A DNA stretch of 50,838 bases, from positions 1-50,838 of the forward strand of contig JAHFDP010000023.1 of the NCBI GenBank assembly GCA_023248955.1, written 5' to 3'. Shown one piece after another: positions 8,136-17,218 of the stretch. Below the pieces are notes generated by a model. The model was not told where the DNA came from. It made no database searches and saw only the letters and a program-made list of their open reading frames with translations. Numbering within the stretch: the first letter of the stretch is position 1; every line of letters starts with the position of its first letter. Source of the DNA: Deltaproteobacteria bacterium (GTDB taxonomy: Bacteria; Myxococcota; Myxococcia; Myxococcales; JAHFDP01). A program made the position numbers and the translations under genes.

Positions 8136-10229
8136 ATGCAGCGCCTGCGCCTGGCCGCTTTTTGCTTGCTCATAGGACGCTTTGCGATCGCCGCGGTTCC
8201 CGCACAAATCGACCAGCAGGGCCGCATCCTCAAGAGCGACGGAACGCCCGAAACTGGATCCCTCAGCGCAACCTTCGCGATCTACGATTCTGCCTCCGGG
8301 GGATCGACGCTCTGGACGGAGGCGCACTCCCTTCCGCTCGACAGCGGCGGCTACTATTCGGTTTCCCTTGGCGCGGTCACGCCCTTTCCGACGACCCTGT
8401 TCGATGGCCGTACGCTCTATCTTGGCATCAAGCTGTCGAACGAGCAGGAGATGACGCCCCGCGAGCCAATCCTGAGCGCGCCTTACGCCATGGTGGCCGG
8501 ACAGGCGCACGAGGTGATTGGCGACATCCATCCGGCGAGCATCACCGTCAATGGGAAGACCATCGTCGACACGCAGGGTCGAGTCGTGCTGGACGCTGGC
8601 TGCACCACGGGACAAATCCTCGAGTGGGATGGGAGCAATTGGGCCTGTACCTCGCCTTCGGCCAGCTCGGGAGGAACGGTCACCAGCGTCACTGCTGGCG
8701 CAGGGCTCGCGGGCGGCACGTTCACGTCTGCCGGTACACTGAGTATCGCCGCCGGCGGCGTCACCAACACCATGCTGCAAAACAGCGGCGTCACGGTCAC
8801 GCCCGGCGCGGGCCTCACGGGCGGCGGCGCGGTTTCGTTAGGCGGATCCACGAAGATTTCGCTGCGCACCGACTGTTCGGGCGGGCAGCTCCTCGCTTGG
8901 AGCGGCACCGACTGGGCCTGTACGTCGCCTGTCGCGAGTTCGGGAGGCACGGTCACCGGCGTCACCGCTGGCGCGGGGTTGGCGGGCGGCACCATCAACT
9001 CAAGCGGTACACTCAGTATCGCTGCGGGCGGTGTTACCAATACCATGCTGCAAAACAGCGGAATCACCATCACCGCGGGGAGCGGACTTACTGGAGGCGG
9101 AACGGTTGCGTTGGGCGGAAACGTCACGCTTTCCGCAGCAACGACGTCGGTTAGTCCTCTTCGGAAATACTACGTCGTCCTGGCGCTCCAAGATGCCTCG
9201 GCTTGCCCCACCGACGCCGGCTGGCACTCCGAGACGCTCGCCAATTTGGCCGGCGCGAATGGCTACACCAACATCATGGTTTCGGGCTCCGGTATCTACA
9301 TCGGCGCTTCGAATAACGTCGGCTACTCCGCGAAAAATTTCTGGGTCCAAATCCAGAATGGGTTGGGATCCAAGGTGCTCTGCTGGAAAGACTTCAACAC
9401 GCGTGGCCATCCCTACACGAGCGTTCTCTCCTACGGCAACGCGGCGAGTTGTCCGACCGGGTACTCCACGTTTCCCAACACGCAGCTTCAGCGCACCGAC
9501 GGCTACGGCCACATGGTCTCCAATGGCGACGGCATCTTCTTCGGCGGCGTTACTTCCTGGGACGGTACGTACCCGGCCTACAGCCAGACCTACCGTGATG
9601 GCTATCAGTGGTACTACTGGGGACCTGCGGGCGGAGGGCCCAACTACCTCGCCCCGGGATCGAACACTTGCCTCAGAGTCATGGGCGTGGAAGACGATGC
9701 GGCGACGAATCTGGGCGTCTATCCGGTGGTCCTCGGTGTTCGAGGACCGGCCAACTGCCCCGCCGGCTACACCTATCAGGACGCGCACCAGCTCAGCGTG
9801 AACAGCCAGGCCAATGCCTACAGTTATGTCAACATGAACGACAACCACTCGCTCTTCGGTGGAGTCTATTCGTGGGGCTTCGGCGGCGAGAACTACCTGC
9901 TCAACTATTTCACCACGGCGCAGAGCATCAACTACTGCTTCAAATATTTTCCGATCACTGCCAAGCCCATCGCCTCCATCCTCGCGCTCAATGGCCAAAA
10001 CTGTCCGAGTGATTACGCCACGCTCAAGCTCAGCGACGCCAACGGAACGAGTGGTAACCTCTATGTGCAGCGCACGGCGTATGGGCTCTATCTCGGCGGT
10101 GTCGATGGCGCCAACGGAAGTTGGCAGGGGCAGGACTATCTTGACGGTTACATCACGAACTACCTGAGCAGCAGCACCGCCGATCGCGTCTGCTTCAAGC
10201 TCGACAACGTGACCGGTTTTTCGCCGTGA
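8136..10229 (+). CDS. Large secreted repeat protein, tail-fibre-like and Cys-paired repeats
   Basis: A 697-residue exported protein starting at the ATG after GGGAGGGG, with a signal peptide ending near AIAA. An N-terminal beta domain (about residues 20-130) of a type seen in phage-fibre and surface proteins precedes two tandem repeats of 91 residues (273 bp period, from about 8640 and 8913). These hold WACTSP, GTVTSVTAGAGLAGG and TNTMLQNSG segments like phage tail-fibre shafts. The C-terminal half has four repeats of about 90 residues, each with two cysteines and YxxxLGG/FGGV motifs, with patterns such as 'CP-(D/T/A)-G' and a closing C(F/W/L)K. No enzyme motif is seen. An extracellular fibre or adhesin is inferred. 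A broken cysteine-rich lipoprotein gene follows directly (TGATG overlap). Confidence 0.75.
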   Translation: MQRLRLAAFCLLIGRFAIAAVPAQIDQQGRILKSDGTPETGSLSATFAIYDSASGGSTLWTEAHSLPLDSGGYYSVSLGAVTPFPTTLFDGRTLYLGIKLSNEQEMTPREPILSAPYAMVAGQAHEVIGDIHPASITVNGKTIVDTQGRVVLDAGCTTGQILEWDGSNWACTSPSASSGGTVTSVTAGAGLAGGTFTSAGTLSIAAGGVTNTMLQNSGVTVTPGAGLTGGGAVSLGGSTKISLRTDCSGGQLLAWSGTDWACTSPVASSGGTVTGVTAGAGLAGGTINSSGTLSIAAGGVTNTMLQNSGITITAGSGLTGGGTVALGGNVTLSAATTSVSPLRKYYVVLALQDASACPTDAGWHSETLANLAGANGYTNIMVSGSGIYIGASNNVGYSAKNFWVQIQNGLGSKVLCWKDFNTRGHPYTSVLSYGNAASCPTGYSTFPNTQLQRTDGYGHMVSNGDGIFFGGVTSWDGTYPAYSQTYRDGYQWYYWGPAGGGPNYLAPGSNTCLRVMGVEDDAATNLGVYPVVLGVRGPANCPAGYTYQDAHQLSVNSQANAYSYVNMNDNHSLFGGVYSWGFGGENYLLNYFTTAQSINYCFKYFPITAKPIASILALNGQNCPSDYATLKLSDANGTSGNLYVQRTAYGLYLGGVDGANGSWQGQDYLDGYITNYLSSSTADRVCFKLDNVTGFSP

Positions 10230-10408
10230 TGAGATCGATCACGACCTTCTGCGCAATATTGCTTCTAGCGGACTGCCGCTCGCCGGAGATCCGCCCCCGC
10301 CCTGCGCTTACTGCGAGCAGGGCGAGACGTGCGTGAATGCGAGTCACTGTGTCGCCACCAGTTGCAGCACGGAGTTGAATTGCCCGCCCTGTTTCAGCCT
10401 GAAAACCT

Positions 10409-10440
10409 CAGAGGTTGTGAAAAAATCCTCACAACCTCTG
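10409..10440 (+). terminator. Perfect 12-bp hairpin followed by TGTTTT
   Basis: CAGAGGTTGTGA at 10409-10420 pairs perfectly with 10429-10440 across an 8-nt A-rich loop, followed by TGTTTTG. It resembles a rho-independent terminator of the surface-protein transcript, or the edge of an inserted repeat block. The U-run is short. Confidence 0.5.
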
Positions 10441-10489
10441 TGTTTTGAAGGGTCGGGCCGCTGCCCGCCCCTCTGCGCCGAGTGAATCG

Positions 10490-10567
10490 GCGCATTCACC
10501 CCACCTGCCGCCGCAGCTTTCGCCGCGTCGCTGTGAGCGAAAAATGAATTTTTCACAGGCTCTCAGT
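10490..10567 (-). repeat. Dispersed repeat family 2, copy X
   Basis: Read on the minus strand, this block shares GAAAAATTCATTTTTCGC, GCTCACAGCGACGCG, GGTGGGGTGA and ATGCGCCGATTCA, in order, with the plus-strand copy at 18901. Copy X lacks the roughly 37-45 nt that separate the last two blocks in the other copy. It lies inside the broken cysteine-rich gene, so it probably arrived by insertion. Confidence 0.7.
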
Positions 10568-10878
10568 TCGAGGGGATTCCCGGAAAAGCGATCGCGGATT
10601 TCCAAGTGACATTTGATGGTTACGTTGCGTCAAGCGAACTGCGCCACAGTTGGATTTTGTCGCGAGCCCGCGAGGTGATCAGCTCTCAATTGAGGTTTTC
10701 AGGTTCAGTTGTACCAACGGCGCCTGCAGTCGATGGACTTGCTCCACGGATGCGTCGTGCGGTGCTGTCGGCTATTGCGTGGAAGGCAAGTGCTACGACA
10801 AACTTGGGGTTTGCCGAAACACCTGCGGCCCTCCGCTGCCGTGACGGTTCGAGAGCGCGTTTTCGCCAAAAACCGGAC

Positions 10879-13800
10879 CTAGAAAAACCAGACCGGCTGA
10901 AGTGGGTAATACCCGCTGCCCGGATAGGAGCCGCCGAAGGCGTTGGCGGCCACCCCCCAACACTGCACGCCGCCGTCCGCGCCGAGGAAGCAGGTGGCCG
11001 CTCCGCTGGTCACCATCGAGACGACGCCGCTCGGAACAGCCAGCACGCTGGTTGGGGTGGTGCAGGTATAGGACGATCCACACTCCGCGCCATTGCCGAC
11101 GCCCAGTTGGCCGTAGCTTTCATCGCCCCAACACTTGGCGCCGCCGCCGCTCATGAGCGCACAGGTGTAACTAATGCCGGCGGAGATGGCGGCAACGCCG
11201 GAAGCCAAACCAACCACGTCGACGGGAGTCACCCGAACGCTGAGCGAGTTGTCCCCGAGCTGTCCGCTGGCGTTGTTACCCCAGCACTTCACGCCACCCG
11301 CGCTGGTCAACGCGCAAGTGTGGGAGCTACCGCAGGTGATCGCGCTAACGCCGCTGGTGAGCCCGATCACGTCGGTCGGTGAGGAAACGCCGGTCGTGGT
11401 TCCATTGCCGAGCTGTCCGTGATCGTCGCTACCCCAGCACTGAACGCCACCAGCGGAAGTTATCGCGCACAAGTGGCCCCCGACCCCGGCACAGAAACTG
11501 CGCACACCGCTGGTCAGCCCCGCAACATCGACCGGCTTGCTGTAACGCGGACCGCCGAGCTCGCCCCAGCACTTGAGCCCTCCGGTGGCGCTCATGATCG
11601 CGCAGGAAGCCTCTCCCCCAATCGCTATCGAACTGACGCCGCTTGCGAGCCCGACGACGTCGACCGGCGTGAGGCGCGTGATCACGCTGTTGTCACCGAG
11701 ATTGCCCACGTCATTATTTCCCCAACATTTGACGCCGCCCGCGTTGGTCAAAGCGCAGCCGTAGTAGGCGTTGATGGCCACCGCGCTAATCCCCACGGTA
11801 AGTCCTGTCACATCCACTGGCGTCGTGCTGTCAGTGATGGAGCCGTTGCCAAGCGACCCGTATTGATTGCTCCCCCAACACTTCACGCCGCCGGATTCGG
11901 TGAGGCCGCAGAGCGTGGAAATGGGATAAGCGCGAGTTGTGGCGCCGCCGCCGAAGAGCGCCGCTACCTTGTGGGAGACCACGAATCGCGGCGGCGCGTC
12001 ATAAGCCTTGACCGTGACAAGCGGCGATTGAATCGGCAGCGGACCTGTCGACGGCCCGTAGCCGTTTGAAGCTTGAACGGTGAACGTGCCCGCTTGGCTC
12101 ACGTCCGCTGCTGACATGGACACGGTAAGTTGCGAGCTTGAGACGAACGTCGCCGTGCGCGGGCTTCCGTTCCAGCTCAACGCCGAGCCATTCACGAAGT
12201 TGGCGCCGTTGAGCGTCATGGTGAAGTTTCCGCCGCCAGCCACGGCGGACATCGGCGAGAAGCCCGTCAGCTGTGGAAACAGCACCGTGAGCATCTGCTT
12301 ATTGGAAACGCCGCCGCCCGGCGTTGGGTTCACCACGGTAACGTTGGGGTGCGAAGCACTACTATATTGAGTATTTAAGAGTGCCGCAGTGCTCGGCGGA
12401 ACAGTGGCGGCGAGGTGCGTGGCGTCGATGAGCGAGGTGGTCAGGTTCGTTCCCTCGAGCTGCACGATCGAGGTCTCGAAAAAGTTCGTACCGGTCACTG
12501 TCAACGCGAAAGCATTGGCGCTGATGGTTACCGGATTGGGAACAAGCGCGCTCGCGGTCGGTACCGGGTAGTTCACCGAATAGGTCTGCGCTCCAGAGGT
12601 CCCGCCGCCGGGCACGGGATTCGTCACGGTCACGCTCACCGCCCCAGGCGTCGCCACATCGCTCGGCGTAATCGTCACCGTCAGCTGCACGGGCGATCCG
12701 ACCGTGGTCGGCCGCGGCGATCCATTCCAATTCACCACCGAACCGCTGACGAAGCTCGACCCATACAGCGTGAGAACGAACGGCGCAGCAATCAGCCCCG
12801 CGGTCGGCGAAAGGCTATTCAATACTGGCGCGGGATTGCTGAGCGAGAAGACCTGCGCATTGGAAGCGACGGTGTTGGGATTTTGCACCGTGATGTTGAT
12901 CGCGCCGGAGGCCGTTAGGTCGGACGCGGGCACCACGGCGGTCAGCAGCGTCGGGTTCACGAGCGTCGTCGTCAGCGCGGCACCGCCCCAGAGAGCGGTC
13001 GAGCCGCTCACGAAATTGGAGCCGTTCACGGTGAGCGTAAAGAGCTGCGCGCCCACCAACGCGGTGCTGGGGCTGATGCTGGTCGTCACCGGAATCGGGT
13101 TTTGCACCGTGAAGGTCTGCACGTTCGAGCTTCCGCCCGCGGGCGCGGGATTGTTGACTGCGACGAGGATCGGTCCCGGCGTGGCCACCGCGCTCGCCAA
13201 AATCTTGGCGGTGAGGGTTTGCGGATCCACGAACTTCGTGTCGAGCGTTTGTCCGTTGAAATCGACCACGGCGCCGGTCACGAACTTCGAACCAGTTACG
13301 ATGAGCGTGAAGTCCGTGCTTCCGGCGATCGCGGCTGTTGGCGCGATGGACGTCGTGGCGGGAACTGGATTGCCAATCAGAAAAAAGATTCCGCTGGAGA
13401 GCCCGCCGCCCGGCACCGGATTTCGAACTTGAATCACCACCACGCCCGCCGCCGCAACGTCGGCGCTGGTGATGGAGGCCACGAGTTGGGTCGGGTTTGA
13501 GACTACGGTCAGTCGATCCGATCCGTTCCATTCAACGGTTGCTCCCGGCGCAAACCCAGTGCCGCTCACCGTCATGAAAAAGGCGCCCGAACCAGCTACG
13601 CCCGAGATTGGAACGAGACTCTGCGGCTGCGGAAGCGGGTTCACCACGGTCAACGTCAACGGGCTGGAAACGCCGCCGCCCGGAGCGGGATTCGTAACGG
13701 TGATGGAAACTGGCCCAGCCGTGGCGATCTGCGCGGCGTCCACGGTCGCGGTGAGCTGCGTTTCATTCACCAGCGTGGTTGAGAGCGGCAGCGCGCCCCA

Positions 13801-14799
13801 CTTCACCACCGACGTTGCCAGAAACTTGTCCCCGGAAAGCGTCAACGTGAAGCCCGGACCACCGGCGATCACCGTAAGTGGATTCACGCTACTCGCTACG
13901 GGCACGCCGTTCTCAATGGTGAACGTCTGCGGCGTGCTACTGCCACCACCTGGCGCAGCATTGGACACGGTGATCTGCGCGCTGCCCGGGTGCGCCAGCT
14001 TTTCCGCGGGCACCGCTGCAGAGAGCTGGCCGCTTCCGGCGGGGCTGGTCGAGAGATTCTCGCCGTTCCATTGCGCGACGGAGCCCGCGACAAACGAGGA
14101 TCCGACCAAAATCACGGTAAGCGCTCCATCGCCAGCCGTGGCGCGCGCGGGGTTCACGCCCACCAGCACCGGAACGGGATCGTCCACCGCAAACACCAAT
14201 GCAGCGCTGGTCCCACCGCCGGGCGCCGGTGTGTAGACCGTCACCGATCCGCCGACCGTCCCCGCGATATCGGCGGCCGTGACATCCGCGGTGAGCTGCG
14301 TCGCGCTCTTGAAGGTGGTGGCGCGCGGAAGCCCGTTCCACTGCACGACGCTTGACTTGACAAAATGTTCACCGGTCACCGCGAGCGTGAAACCGCCGCT
14401 GCCCGCGATGGCGGTGCTCGGCGAAAGCGCGCTGGCCGTGGGCGCCAGGTTCTGCACCGTGAACGAGAGGGCGTTCGAAGTTCCGCCGCCGGGAGGTGAA
14501 TTCAAGACGCTCACCGAAACAGTGCCGCCCGTCGCCAGGTTGGCTGCGGAAATGGTTGCGGTGATGTCGATGCCACTCAGCATCTTCGTCGGGAGCACCG
14601 CGCCGTTCCACAAGACGCTGGATCCGTCAACGAACCCGTGCCCATGCACCGAGAGCGTCAGTTTCCCGTCGCCCACGTTGGCGGACGTGGGCGTCATGCT
14701 GGCGAGGGTCGGGACGTCGTTGGATTTTTTGATGGCTGATTCGCGGCCGGGGCATGCTCCGAGAAAGAGTGCGCAGAGAGCTACGGTCGATTTTTTCAT
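10879..14799 (-). CDS. Giant lipoprotein: ten IPT/TIG repeats plus seven-bladed RCC1 propeller
   Basis: A 1306-residue predicted lipoprotein. The signal MKKSTVALCALFLGAC ends in the lipobox LGAC. Ten IPT/TIG-like Ig repeats of about 85 residues follow (about residues 28-900), each beginning with a 'P..SL.P..A.AG...F' strand and containing a 'VVxWNG' turn and a PGGG loop near its end. The last about 330 residues form seven RCC1-type blades, each with a CA(L/I)-GGVKCWG cysteine pair and a G(Q/S)LG(N/D) turn. Seven blades suggest a closed beta-propeller on a long Ig stalk, displayed at the cell surface. No enzymatic motif is present. A GGAG ribosome binding site precedes the ATG. It is related to the stump at 7905 and the lipoprotein at 31587. 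Binding or adhesion is inferred. Confidence 0.8.
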   Translation of the reverse strand: MKKSTVALCALFLGACPGRESAIKKSNDVPTLASMTPTSANVGDGKLTLSVHGHGFVDGSSVLWNGAVLPTKMLSGIDITATISAANLATGGTVSVSVLNSPPGGGTSNALSFTVQNLAPTASALSPSTAIAGSGGFTLAVTGEHFVKSSVVQWNGLPRATTFKSATQLTADVTAADIAGTVGGSVTVYTPAPGGGTSAALVFAVDDPVPVLVGVNPARATAGDGALTVILVGSSFVAGSVAQWNGENLSTSPAGSGQLSAAVPAEKLAHPGSAQITVSNAAPGGGSSTPQTFTIENGVPVASSVNPLTVIAGGPGFTLTLSGDKFLATSVVKWGALPLSTTLVNETQLTATVDAAQIATAGPVSITVTNPAPGGGVSSPLTLTVVNPLPQPQSLVPISGVAGSGAFFMTVSGTGFAPGATVEWNGSDRLTVVSNPTQLVASITSADVAAAGVVVIQVRNPVPGGGLSSGIFFLIGNPVPATTSIAPTAAIAGSTDFTLIVTGSKFVTGAVVDFNGQTLDTKFVDPQTLTAKILASAVATPGPILVAVNNPAPAGGSSNVQTFTVQNPIPVTTSISPSTALVGAQLFTLTVNGSNFVSGSTALWGGAALTTTLVNPTLLTAVVPASDLTASGAINITVQNPNTVASNAQVFSLSNPAPVLNSLSPTAGLIAAPFVLTLYGSSFVSGSVVNWNGSPRPTTVGSPVQLTVTITPSDVATPGAVSVTVTNPVPGGGTSGAQTYSVNYPVPTASALVPNPVTISANAFALTVTGTNFFETSIVQLEGTNLTTSLIDATHLAATVPPSTAALLNTQYSSASHPNVTVVNPTPGGGVSNKQMLTVLFPQLTGFSPMSAVAGGGNFTMTLNGANFVNGSALSWNGSPRTATFVSSSQLTVSMSAADVSQAGTFTVQASNGYGPSTGPLPIQSPLVTVKAYDAPPRFVVSHKVAALFGGGATTRAYPISTLCGLTESGGVKCWGSNQYGSLGNGSITDSTTPVDVTGLTVGISAVAINAYYGCALTNAGGVKCWGNNDVGNLGDNSVITRLTPVDVVGLASGVSSIAIGGEASCAIMSATGGLKCWGELGGPRYSKPVDVAGLTSGVRSFCAGVGGHLCAITSAGGVQCWGSDDHGQLGNGTTTGVSSPTDVIGLTSGVSAITCGSSHTCALTSAGGVKCWGNNASGQLGDNSLSVRVTPVDVVGLASGVAAISAGISYTCALMSGGGAKCWGDESYGQLGVGNGAECGSSYTCTTPTSVLAVPSGVVSMVTSGAATCFLGADGGVQCWGVAANAFGGSYPGSGYYPLQPVWFF

Positions 14800-15131
14800 G
14801 TCGTCTCCGGAATCATCGGCTGCACTGGCAGCGTGGATTCAACTGTCGACGAGCGTCGTTCTTCATCGATTCCACTCGGCAACGTTTCACTCTTAAGAGC
14901 GTTACGGGAATAACGAGCCAAAGAAACAATGTCGAAAACATAACATGAGTTCGGATGGTTGCCCTCGAGCGGGCCGCCATGCACGACGCCCGTCATCAGC
15001 CTGATCGCGGCCGTGAGACAGTGCCGTGCCGTAGGTATTCGTGATCGCTGCTCCCGACAGTTGGTCAGCAGAATCGTGTCCGCGAATCGCGCGGCTGATA
15101 GACTCGCTCCTTCACTTGGAGGGAATCGACC
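14800..15131. other. Intergenic region between divergent genes
   Basis: About 330 bp between the giant lipoprotein gene (minus) and the small secreted protein gene (plus). I see no gene or convincing structured element. It must hold the promoters of both genes; no sigma-70 box pair was clear enough to mark. A ribosome binding site (GGAGGGA) lies at its right end. Confidence 0.5.
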
Positions 15132-15773
15132 ATGTTCACGAAGACCATCTTCGTCCTGGCCGTTGCCTTGCTACCCGCCGCTGCGCTCGCTGAAAGCGAC
15201 TACTGGGGCTGGCCATACGAGATCACAAACTGTCACGTGTACGCTCTCGTGAAGGGCCAGATGCTCGAGTTCTGCGCCGTGGACGCTCCTCCGGACGGCG
15301 AGGGCATCAAGCCGGTGAAGGACGCCAAGCGGCGGCTCTTCTCCATGACGGTGCGCGACCCGTCCACTCTCGATACGACCAGCAAGAAGTACGCGGACAT
15401 CTCGAAAGCGAAGCACAAGCTCGTCGCCGAGCAGAAGGTCGCGACCAAGAATGGCGAGTTCATGCTCTTCAAGCGCGTTGGCCCGATCGAGCTCGACGTG
15501 AACAACTCCCTGATTCTGGTACCGATCGTCATGGGCACGCCGGACGATTTCCAGACGGCGCGGGGGCAGATATACGTCTACGATGGAGCGAGGAAGAAAT
15601 TCGACCTGATCTGGGAGACGACCTGTCCGGAAGGGTGCACGGACCAGACCGTGCAAATTGCGTCGCGGCCGGGCAGCCCCGAGAGCCAGGTCGTCTATCA
15701 GCAGACCATCGGCGATGAACGCAAGTCCTTCGAGCTGAAGTGGAACGGAAGAAAGCTCGATCCGCCGAAGTAG
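15132..15773 (+). CDS. Secreted protein of unknown function
   Basis: A 213-residue protein with a clear Sec signal peptide ending AALA and a good ribosome binding site (GGAGGGA). After processing it begins ESDYWGWP. It holds two cysteine pairs (one near the mature N-terminus, one at CPEGC), a Lys-rich middle, and predicted beta strands toward the C-terminus. I do not recognise the family, and no catalytic or metal-binding signature stands out. It stands alone on the plus strand, upstream of a remnant and of convergent LPP20-like genes. A periplasmic location is the only inference made. Confidence 0.7.
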   Translation: MFTKTIFVLAVALLPAAALAESDYWGWPYEITNCHVYALVKGQMLEFCAVDAPPDGEGIKPVKDAKRRLFSMTVRDPSTLDTTSKKYADISKAKHKLVAEQKVATKNGEFMLFKRVGPIELDVNNSLILVPIVMGTPDDFQTARGQIYVYDGARKKFDLIWETTCPEGCTDQTVQIASRPGSPESQVVYQQTIGDERKSFELKWNGRKLDPPK

Positions 15774-15842
15774 CTTGCTTGCCGCCGCCCTACGGCACGA
15801 CGGCCTGGGAGGCGGACTAATCCGAGAGCCGGAACGACCTGC

Positions 15843-16048
15843 TTATCCGCTTCCAGGAAGAACCTCCCCTGCGTGCAGCGCTGACTCCACCGAGCGCCAG
15901 CCGTGCGCGCGAATCCACGTCGCGGCGATGGTGGGAAAGTGGCGGTCGACGAACCAGTCCTTGGAGAAATAGACCCAGGCCGCGTGCTTGCCCGCGGCCT
16001 TTTCGTACGCGAGGAGGTCCTCGAGCTTGGGGGCGTTCTCGATCTTCA
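15843..16048 (-). pseudogene. Remnant resembling a GH26-like domain
   Basis: Beyond the stop of the exported protein at 16046, the next frame on the minus strand stays open and reads protein-like sequence: LEDLLAYEKAAGKHAAW, then VYFSKDWFVDRHFPTIAATW and IRAHGW, ending in TAA at 15843. This resembles the early part of GH26 (mannanase-like) proteins, where a 'YFS-NWF..-FP' strand is followed by 'IR.HG'. There is no start, signal peptide or catalytic glutamate region. It is probably a fragment left by a deletion that fused it out of frame to the upstream gene. Confidence 0.35.
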
Positions 16049-17218
16049 AAGGCCCTTCTCGGTCGTGGGAAAACCGATCGTCACGCTGGTGGCCTCCTTC
16101 ACGCGGAGCGACGCTTTCTGAAAGCACGCCTGGTCGATCAAATCCGGGCAGGCTTCCGTCAAGGCCCGGTAGAGCTCTTGCATGCAGTGCTGATTTTCCC
16201 GGGCCTGCAACCAGCAAGCGGTTTGCGCTAGCTCCGCGCGCACCGAGAGCGGCGTCAGCGAAAAACAGACCTCCCGGTCCTGCGTGTCCGCGCGCGACAC
16301 CCGGCGCATCGCGCACACGCGTATCTCTTGGGCGAGCGAGGCTGGCCATTTTTGGACGAGCAATCCGTAGAGTTTCGATGCCGAGCGGATGCCCTCCTCG
16401 TCGGCGAAGGGCGTCTTCAAAATGTCGAAATGGTCGAGCATGAACCGACGGAGCTCTTCCGTTTTGGTCCGCGCGCGCAACATTTCCTCCTCCGCTCGGC
16501 GCAGGGCGGCGACGCTGCCCTCGACCGAGGACTCCTTTCCCAGCCGTACCGCCAAAAAGAGCGACGCGTTGACCTCCCGCGCTCCCGTGCCCGACCAGAT
16601 GGTCTTGATGAACTCGGTCTGCAGCGGGACGTCGCGGTAATCGAGCTGCGCACAACTCTTCCCGGCCTTCTGGAGAATTTCTACTCGGCGCGTGGACGCC
16701 GCGTCGCTCTCGCCGTGCAGGGCTGCATAGTCGACCAAGTCCTCCCGGCACTCCTTCGGGTCTTTGAAGGTCTTGCTTCCCTCGATAACGATGATGGTCT
16801 TCTCGAGAACCTTGGAGATCGCGGGCGCGTTCAGGCGCGCGTACTCCGCGTCGTACTCGGACTTGGGGTAGGTCTGCCAGAGGAAGGCGTGACAATCGCT
16901 CTCCTCGCAGGAGACGCTTTTTTTCTTGTCCTTGCGGCCGCGGACGCGCACGGCCGGGCAGCGCTCGATCACCGTGGAGGTGACCGCAATCTCTTTTAGC
17001 GTCTCCTTCGATTGGGTCTGCGCGTCGACCTCCACACCGAAGAGCATGCAGATCTTGTGCGCGCATTCGAGCTCCGCGGCCTGGAGCGCTTCGGCTTCGG
17101 TCTTGCCGGATCCCTCGCAGTAGAAGCCCCACTCCTCGGGCGATCGGTAATCCACGGCGACCCATGCGGGTTTGTCGGCGCCGGCCGCAGTTGCAAGAGC
17201 GATGGCGAGGAACATCAT
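16046..17218 (-). CDS. Exported protein of unknown function, LPP20-operon partner
   Basis: A 390-residue protein. The start is set at the ATG overlapping the stop of the upstream lipoprotein gene (ATGATG with TGA inside), giving a signal peptide MMFLAIALATAAGA. The mature part begins DKPAWVAVDY, a pattern like LPP20-type proteins, where a 'KPAWV' segment opens a small alpha-beta domain that includes YCEGSGKTEAEALQAAELEC. A long helical C-terminal region with several cysteines follows. No enzyme motif is recognised. The last residues (GFPTTEKGL) may be altered, because a GH26-like remnant continues in another frame directly downstream. It is co-translated with the gene at 17215 and probably works with it in the envelope. 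Confidence 0.65.
   Translation of the reverse strand: MMFLAIALATAAGADKPAWVAVDYRSPEEWGFYCEGSGKTEAEALQAAELECAHKICMLFGVEVDAQTQSKETLKEIAVTSTVIERCPAVRVRGRKDKKKSVSCEESDCHAFLWQTYPKSEYDAEYARLNAPAISKVLEKTIIVIEGSKTFKDPKECREDLVDYAALHGESDAASTRRVEILQKAGKSCAQLDYRDVPLQTEFIKTIWSGTGAREVNASLFLAVRLGKESSVEGSVAALRRAEEEMLRARTKTEELRRFMLDHFDILKTPFADEEGIRSASKLYGLLVQKWPASLAQEIRVCAMRRVSRADTQDREVCFSLTPLSVRAELAQTACWLQARENQHCMQELYRALTEACPDLIDQACFQKASLRVKEATSVTIGFPTTEKGL

Larger units (their letters stand above)
10229..10844 (+). pseudogene. Broken cysteine-rich lipoprotein gene
   Basis: An ATG overlapping the previous stop opens a lipoprotein-like signal (MRSITTFCAILLLADC), but that frame stops at about 10334. A different frame then reads a cysteine-rich stretch (CAYCEQGETC, then CSTELNCPPC) that fits the same kind of protein as the gene at 49700. 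A one-base shift in the C-run near 10291-10302 would join them. The reading is then interrupted by a hairpin and by repeat family 2. From about 10707 a third frame again encodes cysteine-rich sequence (CTNGACSRWTC, CYDKLGVCRNTC) to a stop at 10844. I interpret the whole as one inactivated gene with a frameshift and an inserted repeat block. Confidence 0.6.
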
